From assembly GCA_964596645.1 (NCBI GenBank), contig CAZQVB010000074.1, forward strand, positions 1-7,166: a DNA stretch of 7,166 nucleotides, read 5' to 3'. This DNA is from CAVQEK01 sp964596645. GTDB lineage: Bacteria > Bacteroidota > Bacteroidia > Cytophagales > Cyclobacteriaceae. Positions 1 to 6,845 of this stretch are shown here, piece by piece. The first letter of the stretch is position 1; the number at the start of each line of letters is the position of its first letter. Under the pieces are notes generated by a model. That model had not been told where the DNA came from. It did not search any database and saw only the letters and a program-made list of their open reading frames with translations. The translations under genes were made by a program, and so were the position numbers.

Positions 1-1
1 C

Positions 2-2701
2 CCCTTTGCCACGTGCCGGCATTTTGCTTCCTTAAAACCCAACGAATACCTGGGCGTGCGCCGGCGCGACCTCTCGCGGCTGCCCTTCTCGCCCTGGAAG
101 CACCAGCCCGGCAAGCTGGTAGCACTCCAGACGGCCACCTTTCGCCACAAGCGCGACTACAACGCGCACCGCCTGCTGCGCGCCATCGAAGGGTTTCTCC
201 TCCTGGACGACATCACAGGAGNNNNNNNNNNNNNNNNNNNNNNNNNNNNNNNNNNNNNNNNNNNNNNNNNNNNNNNNNNNNNNNNNNNNNNNNNNNNAAT
301 GGCTGCAGCATTTTCCGAATACCCGTTTTTGCTGGCCAATGCACAGCAACTGCTCGGGCGCTGCGCTATCCGCTTTGTATTTGGCCACCTGCAAGAGCAC
401 AAAAACCTGAAAACCTATACCGGCAGCGAAGCCCGCGACTTTGCATTGATGAAGCGCATGTGCTATCGCGGACTGCCCTACCGCTACCCCCAGGCCAATA
501 AAAAAATACACGACCGGCTGGAGAAAGAGCTGGCGATCATACAGGAGAAAAATTTTGTTTCCTACTTCCTTATCAACTGCAAAATAGTGAGCTATGCCCG
601 GCGCAAGGGCTACTTCTATGTGGGTCGCGGCAGTGGGGCCAACAGCATAGCGGCCTACCTGATGCGCATCACCGATGTAGACCCCATCGACCTGGATCTG
701 TACTTCGAGCGCTTCATCAACTTGTACAGAAAAAACCCGCCCGACTTCGACATCGACTTTTCCTGGAAAGACCGCGAAGACATCACCCGTTTCATCTTCG
801 AGTACTTCGGCAAAAAGGTGCCCGGCCGGGTGGCGCTGCTGGCTACCTACAGCACCTTTCAGTACCGGGCCACGGTGCGTGAGCTGGGCAAGGTATTTGG
901 CCTGCCACCCCACGAGATCGACCGCCTGGTGCTGGGCGAAGCGCCGGCCGACAAGCTGTCGAAGCTGGTGCTGCAGTACGGCGGCCTCATCGCGGGGTTT
1001 CCGAGCCACCTGAGCATACACGCCGGCGGCATACTCATCGCAGAGCAGTCCATCTACCACTTCACAGCCACCAGCCTGCCGCCCAAGGGCTTTCCTGTCA
1101 CCCACTTCGATATGCTCATAGCCGAAGATGTGGGCCTCTACAAGTTCGACATACTGGCGCAGCGTGGGCTGGGCAAGATCAAGGACTGCATAGAGATGGT
1201 ATATGAAAACCACCCCGGCCACCCCCCCATCGACATACACGACTTCAAGCGGCTCAAAGAAGATGCGCGCATCAAAGAGCTGCTGCGCGAGGCAAAGGCC
1301 ATCGGCTGCTTTTATGTAGAATCGCCTGCCATGCGCATGCTGCTGCGCAAGCTGCGGGTAGACCACTACCTGGGCCTGGTGGCGGCCAGCTCGGTGATAC
1401 GCCCCGGCGTAGCCAAGTCGGGCATGATGCGCGAGTACATACTGCGCTTCCGCTACCCGGAGCGCCGCAAAGAGGCACACCCCGTGCTGTGGGACATTAT
1501 GCCGGAAACCTACGGAGTAATGGTATATCAGGAAGATGTGATCAAAGTGGCGCACTACTTTGCCGGGCTGGACCTGGGTGAGGCCGATGTGCTGCGCCGG
1601 GGCATGTCGGGAAAATTTCGCTCGCGCGAGGAGTTTCAGAAAATAGAGGATAAATATTTTGACAACTGCAAAAGAATGGGCCACAGCCCGGAGCTGGCCA
1701 GCGAAGTATGGCGGCAGATCCAAAGCTTTGCGGGCTATGCCTTTGCCAAGGGTCACTCCGCTTCCTACGCCGTAGAGAGCTACCAGAGCCTCTTTCTGAA
1801 AGCCTACTACCCGCTGGAGTACATGACGTGCACCATCAACAATGGTGGCGGATTCTACAGCATGGAGCTGTACCTGCACGAGGCACGCATGCACGGCGGC
1901 ACGGTAGAGGCGCCCTGCGTGAACAGCAGCGAGGCACTGTGCTGCATAGCAGGCATCACCATTTACATCGGGCTGGGCTTTATCAAAGATGTGGAAGACC
2001 GCCTGGTGCGCGACCTGCTGTGGGCGCGGCAGGAAGGCACCTTTACCAGTCTCGACAACTTTGTGAAAAGAGTGCCTGTGTCGCTGGAGCAGGCCATGCT
2101 GCTGATCAGGGCGGGCGCTTTTCGGTGTATGGGCAAATCAAAGAAAGATCTCTTCTGGGAGGCGCACTTCCTGCTGGGCCACCACAAAAAATCGAAGCCG
2201 GTGCGCGGCCTCTTCGATGTGCCTGCGCGCCAGTTTGCGCTGCCCGAGCTGAGCACCTATGCCCACGAAGATAGCTTCGATGAGTTGGAGCTGCTGGGGT
2301 ATCCGCTGTGCAACCCTTTCGAGCTGCTCAAGGAGCCCCCCCCTTCTACCCTGCTGGCCAGCGACCTGCCCCGCTACCTCAACCAAACGGTGACCATCTG
2401 CGGCTACCTGGTGTCGATCAAAAATACGCGCACCGCCAACAAAGACCGTATGAACTTCGGCACATTTACAGACCCGGCCGGTCAGTTTATCGATACGGTG
2501 CACTTCCCGCAGTCGGCCACACGCTTTCCCTTTCGCGGCAGGGGCATATACGTGATCTGCGGCAAGGTGACGGAAGAGTTTGACTTTTATGCACTGGAGG
2601 TTTCTTCCATGAAAAAGTTGCCCTTTATCGACGACCCGCGCTATATAGACCACCCGAAGTCATTGAAAAAGCTGCCCGCCCAGCCGACGATCCACGACTG
2701 A
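2..2701 (+). CDS. dnaE: Accessory DNA polymerase III alpha subunit (short DnaE family), 5'-partial
   Basis: C-family DNA polymerase that extends DNA from dNTPs. The reading frame is open from base 2, so the true start lies upstream; about 899 residues are visible and I estimate roughly 100 are missing. In order: the end of a PHP domain (NEYLGVRRRDLSRL at 38-79, then ALQTATFRHKRDYNAHRLL, where canonical PHP domains carry a metal-binding NDVH-like motif); the 76-N gap; the palm, with GRGSGANS near 623 and the PDFDID motif at 740-757, whose Asp codons at 743 and 749 match E. coli D401 and D403; KFDIL at 1142-1156, whose Asp at 1148 matches D555; the FAKGHSASYAVESYQS segment from 1739; a helix-hairpin-helix region around 1960-2170; and an OB fold at about 2378-2614. 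It ends soon after the OB fold, so the tau-binding domain of the main replicase is absent. The catalytic triad is intact. In Bacteroidota this short form is usually a second DnaE, often near a Y-family polymerase, and is inferred to act in translesion repair. It could be misjudged as the main replicase, but length argues against that. Confidence 0.93.
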   Translation, partial: PFATCRHFASLKPNEYLGVRRRDLSRLPFSPWKHQPGKLVALQTATFRHKRDYNAHRLLRAIEGFLLLDDITGXXXXXXXXXXXXXXXXXXXXXXXXXXMAAAFSEYPFLLANAQQLLGRCAIRFVFGHLQEHKNLKTYTGSEARDFALMKRMCYRGLPYRYPQANKKIHDRLEKELAIIQEKNFVSYFLINCKIVSYARRKGYFYVGRGSGANSIAAYLMRITDVDPIDLDLYFERFINLYRKNPPDFDIDFSWKDREDITRFIFEYFGKKVPGRVALLATYSTFQYRATVRELGKVFGLPPHEIDRLVLGEAPADKLSKLVLQYGGLIAGFPSHLSIHAGGILIAEQSIYHFTATSLPPKGFPVTHFDMLIAEDVGLYKFDILAQRGLGKIKDCIEMVYENHPGHPPIDIHDFKRLKEDARIKELLREAKAIGCFYVESPAMRMLLRKLRVDHYLGLVAASSVIRPGVAKSGMMREYILRFRYPERRKEAHPVLWDIMPETYGVMVYQEDVIKVAHYFAGLDLGEADVLRRGMSGKFRSREEFQKIEDKYFDNCKRMGHSPELASEVWRQIQSFAGYAFAKGHSASYAVESYQSLFLKAYYPLEYMTCTINNGGGFYSMELYLHEARMHGGTVEAPCVNSSEALCCIAGITIYIGLGFIKDVEDRLVRDLLWARQEGTFTSLDNFVKRVPVSLEQAMLLIRAGAFRCMGKSKKDLFWEAHFLLGHHKKSKPVRGLFDVPARQFALPELSTYAHEDSFDELELLGYPLCNPFELLKEPPPSTLLASDLPRYLNQTVTICGYLVSIKNTRTANKDRMNFGTFTDPAGQFIDTVHFPQSATRFPFRGRGIYVICGKVTEEFDFYALEVSSMKKLPFIDDPRYIDHPKSLKKLPAQPTIHD
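222..297. other. Assembly gap (76 N) inside the polymerase gene
   Basis: A run of 76 undetermined bases. The polymerase reading frame before the gap (ending ...LLLDDITG) resumes in the same frame after it (MAAAFSEYPFLLANAQ...), and 26 unknown residues is about what the family has between these points. The gap size is therefore probably right, at least modulo three, and the gene is probably not broken here. Confidence 0.98.
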
Positions 2702-2744
2702 GCAACCCACCGGCTATTGAAAAACAATGCTGAAATGGTGTTAG

Positions 2745-2772
2745 CTCAAAGTTCAAAGCTGAAAGCTAAAAG
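2745..2772. repeat. Degenerate 7-base tandem repeat (four units)
   Basis: Four consecutive heptamers read CTCAAAG, TTCAAAG, CTGAAAG and CTAAAAG. All share the pattern yTnAAAG. The array lies 43 bases after the polymerase stop codon, outside any gene. The flanking TTAGCT (2741-2746) and AGCTAA (2764-2769) are also inverted to each other, so the transcript could fold weakly. The function is unknown. Bacteroidota intergenic regions often carry such AAAGCTnA-like microrepeats, which is a recollection and not something tested here. Confidence 0.6.
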
Positions 2773-2884
2773 GGTAAAAATAAAGGTGAAGAAGATTAAA
2801 ATAATGCCACTTGTGTAATCAAATGCACACTGCGTGTTGAATCAGTTTCACAATACGGGAGGGATAGGGCGACTCAGCGCGGAT

Positions 2885-2906
2885 ATGCCCCGAGGCATGG
2901 TTTTTT
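2885..2906 (+). terminator. Possible weak Rho-independent terminator
   Basis: ATGCC (2885-2889) pairs with GGCAT (2894-2898) around the loop CCGA, and GG plus six T follow. The stem is only 5 base pairs and lies about 185 bases past the polymerase stop codon and 50 bases before the next start. It could end polymerase transcription, or it could sit just ahead of the promoter of the next gene. The short stem keeps confidence low. Confidence 0.35.
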
Positions 2907-2914
2907 CACCTTTG
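2907..2914 (+). promoter_or_regulatory. Weak candidate -7 box for the TonB-domain gene
   Basis: CACCTTTG differs by one base from the Bacteroidota -7 consensus TAnnTTTG. It would give a leader of roughly 35 bases before the ATG at 2956. No clear TTG -33 element sits at the expected distance upstream, so this is only a candidate. The A/T-rich stretch just before the start (around 2938-2952) carries no Shine-Dalgarno sequence, as is normal in this phylum. Confidence 0.3.
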
Positions 2915-2955
2915 CCGGTCGAAGGCGAATGTTCATTTAATAAAAAATTACAACC

Positions 2956-3645
2956 ATGAAAAAGACATCAAAATTACCAACAGCCTATATGGCCATGCTA
3001 CTCGTGCTGCTTTTTGGCAGCGGCACCATGCTCACGGCCACGGCACAAAACAAAGACGAGGACTTCACCAAGTTTGAGTCGCTGATCTACAACATCAACT
3101 CTTTCTACACCGACAATCCCAAAGCCTCTTACGATTTCAACTACGATGAAAAAGGTGAGATGGTGGGAGTAGACGTAACTGGTGTGGCCGATGAGAAAGA
3201 CCGCACACAATACCAAACCTGGCTGACGGAGTACTACACACTGTCGGATGCCCTGAAATATAAGAAGGACAATAACGGCGTGTACTATCGTACAGAAGAA
3301 GCTGCGGAGCCCGAGCCCAGCAAGCACGAGTTTTTCACCAAACTGCACACCAACCTGCAGTACCCCGACGTAGCCCAGGACCAGGGCGTAGAGGGTGTAG
3401 TTCAGCTTAAATTTATCGTAGATAAGTTTGGAAATGTGAGCAACCTGGAAGTACATGAAGAAATCGACGGCCCAGACTGGGTAGTTGATGATATGGTGGC
3501 TGAAGCCAAAAAAGCATTTAAAAATGTAGACCAGCGCTGGGAGCCCGGCGAGGTAAACAACTTTGACGTGTCGCAGTGGGTAATGTTGCCCGTGCACTTC
3601 AGCCTCGAACTACCGGAAGGTTCTAGACTCTCATTGCTGTACTAA
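2956..3645 (+). CDS. Secreted protein with C-terminal TonB domain
   Basis: A 229-residue protein. An N-terminal signal peptide has positive residues at 2-6, a hydrophobic core at about 11-26, and a likely cleavage after A30 in TATAQ, so the mature protein should be periplasmic. Residues about 31-110 are acidic and polar and I do not recognise them. Residues about 120-222 match the TonB C-terminal fold: LQYPDVAQDQGVEGVVQL, then FIVDKFGNVSNLEVHEEI, then RWEPGEV and the closing strand VMLPVHFSL. A true TonB transducer has an uncleaved membrane anchor and a Pro-rich periplasm-spanning arm; both are absent. Powering an outer-membrane receptor through ExbBD therefore looks unlikely, and a soluble binding or scaffold role is possible but unproven. 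The ATG at 2956 is chosen because it starts the signal peptide. The gene stands alone: its own terminator follows and no receptor gene adjoins it. Confidence 0.85.
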   Translation: MKKTSKLPTAYMAMLLVLLFGSGTMLTATAQNKDEDFTKFESLIYNINSFYTDNPKASYDFNYDEKGEMVGVDVTGVADEKDRTQYQTWLTEYYTLSDALKYKKDNNGVYYRTEEAAEPEPSKHEFFTKLHTNLQYPDVAQDQGVEGVVQLKFIVDKFGNVSNLEVHEEIDGPDWVVDDMVAEAKKAFKNVDQRWEPGEVNNFDVSQWVMLPVHFSLELPEGSRLSLLY

Positions 3646-3667
3646 CATCAACAGAAACGGAAAAGAT

Positions 3668-3700
3668 AAAAAAGTCACTGGCCAGGCCGGTGGCTTTTTT
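3668..3700 (+). terminator. Strong Rho-independent terminator after the TonB-domain gene
   Basis: AAAAAAGTCACTGGCC (3668-3683) pairs along its whole length with GGCCGGTGGCTTTTTT (3685-3700), allowing three G-U pairs. The innermost pairs must open to form a real loop. The T-run is both the 3' arm and the U-tract, and the A-run opposite suggests it may also work in the other orientation. It begins 22 bases after the TAA at 3643-3645 and separates this gene from the dehydrogenase. Confidence 0.88.
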
Positions 3701-3710
3701 GTTTTTGCCC

Positions 3711-3772
3711 AACTTTGTATCCGAAAACATTGACCCGCTACCCTTGTTTATCATTGATTTAACTTTGTATCC
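3711..3772 (+). repeat. Pair of 12-base direct repeats in a promoter region
   Basis: AACTTTGTATCC occurs at 3711-3722 and again, identically, at 3761-3772, exactly 50 bases apart. Both contain the core of the Bacteroidota -7 box. The upstream copy reads CAACTTTG and the downstream one TAACTTTG. This could be a tandem promoter made by a local duplication, although the sequence between the copies shows no further similarity. Confidence 0.6.
3760..3767 (+). promoter_or_regulatory. -7 promoter box (TAACTTTG) for the sugar dehydrogenase gene
   Basis: TAACTTTG is an exact match to the Bacteroidota -7 consensus TAnnTTTG. It ends only 7 bases before the ATG at 3775, so a transcript starting at the usual distance would have almost no leader. 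The nearest TTG (3744-3746) is too close to serve as a normal -33 element, so the upstream half of the promoter is poorly defined. Confidence 0.55.
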
Positions 3773-3774
3773 CC

Positions 3775-4953
3775 ATGAAAAAGAGCCTCTTCCAGCCCAT
3801 TGCTTTACTTTTTTATTTTTCTATCAACTTGCTGTTGCCCGCCTGTGGCAGCAACGATCCGGTGGAAAAGGAAACTTCATATTTTGACTCTATACCGGAG
3901 CCTGGCGAAATAGTCCGCTCCGAAAAGCTCAACTACAGCGTAGACACCGTAGTGAATGGATTGGAGAATCCCTGGGCCATGGCTTTCTTGCCCAATGGCG
4001 AAATGCTCATCACGGAGCGGTCGGGCGAAATACGTATTGTGAGCGGCGGCAAACTGCTGGATGAAACCATACAGGGTGTGCCCGAGGTGCATGCCAAAGG
4101 CCAGGGTGGCCTGCTCGACATAGAGTTGCATCCCGATTTTCGGGAAAATAACGTGCTCTATATTTCTTACTCAAATCCCGGAGATGGCGGAGCCAATACC
4201 GCGGTAATGAAGGCCGTATTGCAAGATCATACGCTTACCCAGCAAGAGGTGATCTTTCAAGCCACGCCCAATTCTACCAAAGGTCAGCACTATGGCAGCC
4301 GCATTGTGTTCGACGATAAAGGGCTGATGTATGTGTCGGTGGGTGAGCGCGGCACAAAAGAAAACGCACAGTTGCTGGAAAACCACAGTGGCAAAGTGCA
4401 CAGACTACGCGATGATGGCAGTATTCCTTCCGACAATCCATTCGTCGATGAGCCCGGCGCCATGGCTTCTATCTTTTCATACGGCAACCGCAACATACAA
4501 GGCATGGCCGTACACCCGGGCACTGGCGAAGTGTGGTCACATGAACACGGGCCCATGGGTGGTGATGAAATCAATATAATAGAGGCCGGCAACAACTACG
4601 GCTGGCCGGTAATCACCTACGGCAAGAACTACGACGGCAGCGTCATCACCGACGAAACCTCCCGGCCGGGTATGGAGCAGCCCCTGCACTATTGGGACCC
4701 TTCCATAGCGCCATGCGGCATGGCATTCGTCACCACCGACAAGTACGCGGGCTGGCAGGGCGATCTGTTGGTGGGCTCGCTCAAGTTTCGCTATGTGGCC
4801 CGCTGTGAGTTGCAGGATAACAAGGTGGTGCATGAAGAAAAACTGATAGAAAACCTTGGCCGTGTGCGCGCAATAGAGGTAGCGCCCGATGGATACATCT
4901 ATGTAGCGACGGAAAGCCCCGGCATGGTGGTACGCTTACTGCCGCAGCAATAA
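3775..4953 (+). CDS. PQQ-dependent aldose sugar dehydrogenase family lipoprotein
   Basis: A 392-residue six-bladed beta-propeller enzyme of the soluble glucose/aldose dehydrogenase family (GSDH; E. coli YliI is the nearest well-known relative). Members oxidise sugars at C1 to lactones with bound PQQ and Ca2+, passing electrons to an acceptor. A type II signal peptide is present: MKK, a hydrophobic core, and the lipobox LPAC with Cys24 (codon at 3844), so the protein is probably a lipid-anchored envelope protein. Family motifs: GLENPWAMAFLPNG (62-75); KGQHYGSR, whose His172 fits the catalytic base; GNRNIQG with Arg239; and HGPMGGDEIN (258-267) followed by NNYGWP. Length is normal for a lipoprotein member. 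Met261 stands where E. coli YliI, as I recall it, has Arg in HGPRGGDE. No PQQ synthesis genes are visible, so cofactor supply and the true substrate are open. The start is fixed by the lipoprotein signal. Confidence 0.9.
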   Translation: MKKSLFQPIALLFYFSINLLLPACGSNDPVEKETSYFDSIPEPGEIVRSEKLNYSVDTVVNGLENPWAMAFLPNGEMLITERSGEIRIVSGGKLLDETIQGVPEVHAKGQGGLLDIELHPDFRENNVLYISYSNPGDGGANTAVMKAVLQDHTLTQQEVIFQATPNSTKGQHYGSRIVFDDKGLMYVSVGERGTKENAQLLENHSGKVHRLRDDGSIPSDNPFVDEPGAMASIFSYGNRNIQGMAVHPGTGEVWSHEHGPMGGDEINIIEAGNNYGWPVITYGKNYDGSVITDETSRPGMEQPLHYWDPSIAPCGMAFVTTDKYAGWQGDLLVGSLKFRYVARCELQDNKVVHEEKLIENLGRVRAIEVAPDGYIYVATESPGMVVRLLPQQ

Positions 4954-4978
4954 GCATTTTCACCCCCCGGTATTGTGT

Positions 4979-4996
4979 CTGAATGTTCGGATTCAG
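4979..4996 (+). other. Small hairpin downstream of the dehydrogenase gene
   Basis: CTGAAT (4979-4984) and ATTCAG (4991-4996) form a perfect 6-base-pair stem with loop GTTCGG. It lies 25 bases after the stop codon. No T-run follows, so it is not a standard Rho-independent terminator, but it could mark or protect the 3' end of the dehydrogenase transcript. Confidence 0.4.
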
Positions 4997-5052
4997 CGTG
5001 GTCCGGGTTTCGCCGGCAGGCATGTCGATGACCCAATGTTGGCTACAGCGTG

Positions 5053-5083
5053 TTAGATTAATGGCAGCTATTTCCTAACTTTG
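5053..5083 (+). promoter_or_regulatory. Bacteroidota-type promoter for the pyrophosphatase gene
   Basis: TAACTTTG (5076-5083) exactly fits the -7 consensus TAnnTTTG. TTAG (5053-5056) can serve as a degenerate -33 element with a spacer of 19 bases, which is the expected range. The leader to the ATG at 5124 would be about 35 bases, with no Shine-Dalgarno sequence, so the gene probably has its own transcript start. Confidence 0.6.
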
Positions 5084-5123
5084 GCCCATTCAAATAAGAG
5101 TAACTATCAACCCGAGACAACAC

Positions 5124-5678
5124 ATGATGAATTTACCGACCCGTCATCCCTGGCACGATACCCATCCGGGATACAGGGCGCCAGAATTTGTAAATGGCAT
5201 AATAGAAATACCACAAAACTCCCGCGCCAAATACGAGCTGGACAAGGAGAGCGGGCTGCTCAAGCTCGACCGCGTACTGTACTCAGCGATGTATTATCCG
5301 GCCAACTACGGCTTTATACCCCAAACCTACAGCGACGACAAAGATCCGCTGGATATATTGGTGCTGTCGCAGGTAAATGTGGTGCCGCTGTGTATGGTAC
5401 CGGCTAGGGTGATTGGCGTAATGCACATGTTGGACCAGGGCGAAGCAGACGACAAGATCATAGCCGTGGCAGAGTACGACATGAGCGTGAATCACATCAA
5501 AGACATCTCTGAGCTTCCCAAGCATTTCTTCAGGGAGATAAAGAACTTCTTTGAAGATTATAAAAAACTGGAACACAAGACTTCGGTGGTGGAAGAGTTT
5601 CAGGGAAGGGAAGTGGCGATGGATATCGTCACCAAGGCCATTATAGATTATAAGGAGAAGTTTTTGGAAAGTGCCTGA
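5124..5678 (+). CDS. ppa: Inorganic pyrophosphatase, family I
   Basis: A 184-residue cytoplasmic enzyme that hydrolyses pyrophosphate to two phosphates with Mg2+, pulling nucleic acid synthesis, tRNA charging and other PPi-releasing reactions forward. Length is close to E. coli Ppa (176 residues). All main active-site residues can be matched to E. coli: E28 (E20), K36 (K29), E38 (E31), R50 (R43), Y62 (Y55), D72, D74 and D77 in DKDPLD (D65, D67, D70), D104 (D97), D109 (D102), K111 (K104), and Y146-K147 in FFEDYKK (Y141-K142). Lys73 replaces the small or acidic residue usual in the family signature DxDPxD, which probably matters little. Two adjacent ATG codons (5124 and 5127) could start translation; either gives the same fold. 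A promoter box lies upstream, and the permease follows after 66 bases with no clear terminator, so read-through is possible. Confidence 0.97.
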   Translation: MMNLPTRHPWHDTHPGYRAPEFVNGIIEIPQNSRAKYELDKESGLLKLDRVLYSAMYYPANYGFIPQTYSDDKDPLDILVLSQVNVVPLCMVPARVIGVMHMLDQGEADDKIIAVAEYDMSVNHIKDISELPKHFFREIKNFFEDYKKLEHKTSVVEEFQGREVAMDIVTKAIIDYKEKFLESA

Positions 5679-5744
5679 TCTTGTGGAACAGGTTGTGCCA
5701 AGACTCGATCAGCAACAGTATAGCCTTTTTTAATTACACACATC

Positions 5745-6845
5745 TTGAACCTAAAACTCCCCCTGCCCGTCGTCTCCCGGTTGGTCATCTTAATGGTGTT
5801 CTGGCTGTTGTTGTATTTTTTCATCTCCACCTTTAGAAATTTCCTGTACCCCCTTGCGCTGGGTGTGCTCTTCAGTTATCTGCTCTACCCTGTCGCTTCA
5901 TTTCTTGAGCGCAAGGGTCTGCCAAGGATACCCTCCAACATCATCAGCATCATCCTGGGCATGTGCCTGGTGTATGGCATAGCCTTTTTCATATACAGCG
6001 AAATCAGGCGTTTAATTGCCGATATCCCCAACCTGCAGGAAAATGCCAAAGCAAATATCGACAGAATACTCAATGACCTGGAAGGGGTGAGCGTACAGCT
6101 CTCGGCAGAAAAGCGCACTGACCTGAAGGAGGTGTTGGTGAACACGATAGAGCAAACCGCAGAAAACCTCGATGCCTTCATCAGCGGCACGGCACATACC
6201 GTCTTTGTGATCGGCATTATGCCGGTGTATGTCTTCTTCTTCCTGTACTACCGCAATAAGTACAGAAATTTTGCGCTGATGCTGATCAATGACCGGCATC
6301 ACGAAAGGGCCAAAAAAACCATTTCAGAGCTGTCGAGCGTAGCTGTGCGCTACATGACGGGCGTTACGCTGGTGGTGCTGATACTGTGTGTGCTCAATAC
6401 GGTGGGGCTGCTGATTGTAGGGGTAAAATACGCACTGCTGCTGGGCGTGATCGCGGCCATCTGGAATTTTATACCGTACATCGGCACCGTGATCGGTTAT
6501 ACCTTTCCGCTGCTGGTGGCCCTGCTCACCGGCGATGGTCCCGGTACAGCTATTGGGGTGGTGATTTTGTTCTTCATTGTTCAGTTTACAGAAAACAACC
6601 TGCTCACGCCCAACATCACCGGCAGCAAGGTGCGCATCAATCCCTTCTTTATCATACTCGGTGTACTCATCGGTGGCGTGGTGTGGGGCGTGCCCGGCAT
6701 GTTTGTGGTAGTGCCTGTACTGGCCGGCGCCAAGATCATTTGCGAGAACGTGCCGCGCCTGCAACCCTGGGCCTTCCTGATCGGCGACTCCGGCACAGAA
6801 AAGCATGCCGTGGATTTCACCAAAATAAAAAAGCTCTGGCAGTAG
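5745..6845 (+). CDS. AI-2E family transporter (PerM/YdiK-like permease)
   Basis: A 366-residue inner-membrane protein of the AI-2 exporter (TqsA/PerM) family. Hydrophobic segments lie at about 12-28, 33-50, 66-84, 152-169, 205-226, 229-262 (long, probably two passes or a re-entrant part), 268-281 and 300-330. A soluble loop at about 86-150 follows the third segment, as in the family. The conserved signature near the end is seen as FTENNLLTPNITGSKVRINP (281-300), followed by GGVVWGVPGMFVVVP. Family members have been linked to AI-2 export or to Na+/H+ antiport; the substrate here cannot be read from sequence. The start is taken as TTG at 5745: an in-frame stop lies at 5721 with no ATG between, and the first ATG at 5792 would remove part of the first membrane segment. 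The cytoplasmic tail ends KIKKLWQ. Neighbours give no clue to its cargo. Confidence 0.9.
   Translation: MNLKLPLPVVSRLVILMVFWLLLYFFISTFRNFLYPLALGVLFSYLLYPVASFLERKGLPRIPSNIISIILGMCLVYGIAFFIYSEIRRLIADIPNLQENAKANIDRILNDLEGVSVQLSAEKRTDLKEVLVNTIEQTAENLDAFISGTAHTVFVIGIMPVYVFFFLYYRNKYRNFALMLINDRHHERAKKTISELSSVAVRYMTGVTLVVLILCVLNTVGLLIVGVKYALLLGVIAAIWNFIPYIGTVIGYTFPLLVALLTGDGPGTAIGVVILFFIVQFTENNLLTPNITGSKVRINPFFIILGVLIGGVVWGVPGMFVVVPVLAGAKIICENVPRLQPWAFLIGDSGTEKHAVDFTKIKKLWQ

Noticed and set aside
32..1894. A 620-codon open frame on the minus strand
   Set aside because: It lies wholly antisense to the polymerase gene, crosses the N gap, and its translation shows no recognisable domain. Long antisense frames are common opposite G/C-rich genes.
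1708..2274. A 188-codon plus-strand frame inside the polymerase gene
   Set aside because: It overlaps conserved polymerase sequence in another frame, and its residues look like a frame-shifted reading rich in Arg, Ala and Gly.
2334..2343. Run of eight C (2336-2343), with a run of seven C at 1222-1228, as phase-variation tracts
   Set aside because: Both lie mid-gene in a housekeeping-type enzyme, encode Pro in the correct frame, and are short for a contingency tract in a G/C-rich gene.
3690..3887. A 65-codon plus-strand frame over the terminator and the start of the dehydrogenase gene
   Set aside because: It begins inside a terminator hairpin, runs through the promoter repeats and overlaps a well-supported lipoprotein signal in another frame.
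5676..5711. TGATC ... GATCA inverted repeat at the pyrophosphatase stop codon as a terminator
   Set aside because: The arms are 5 bases with a loop of over 25 bases, and the T-run comes about 15 bases later. It is probably chance.
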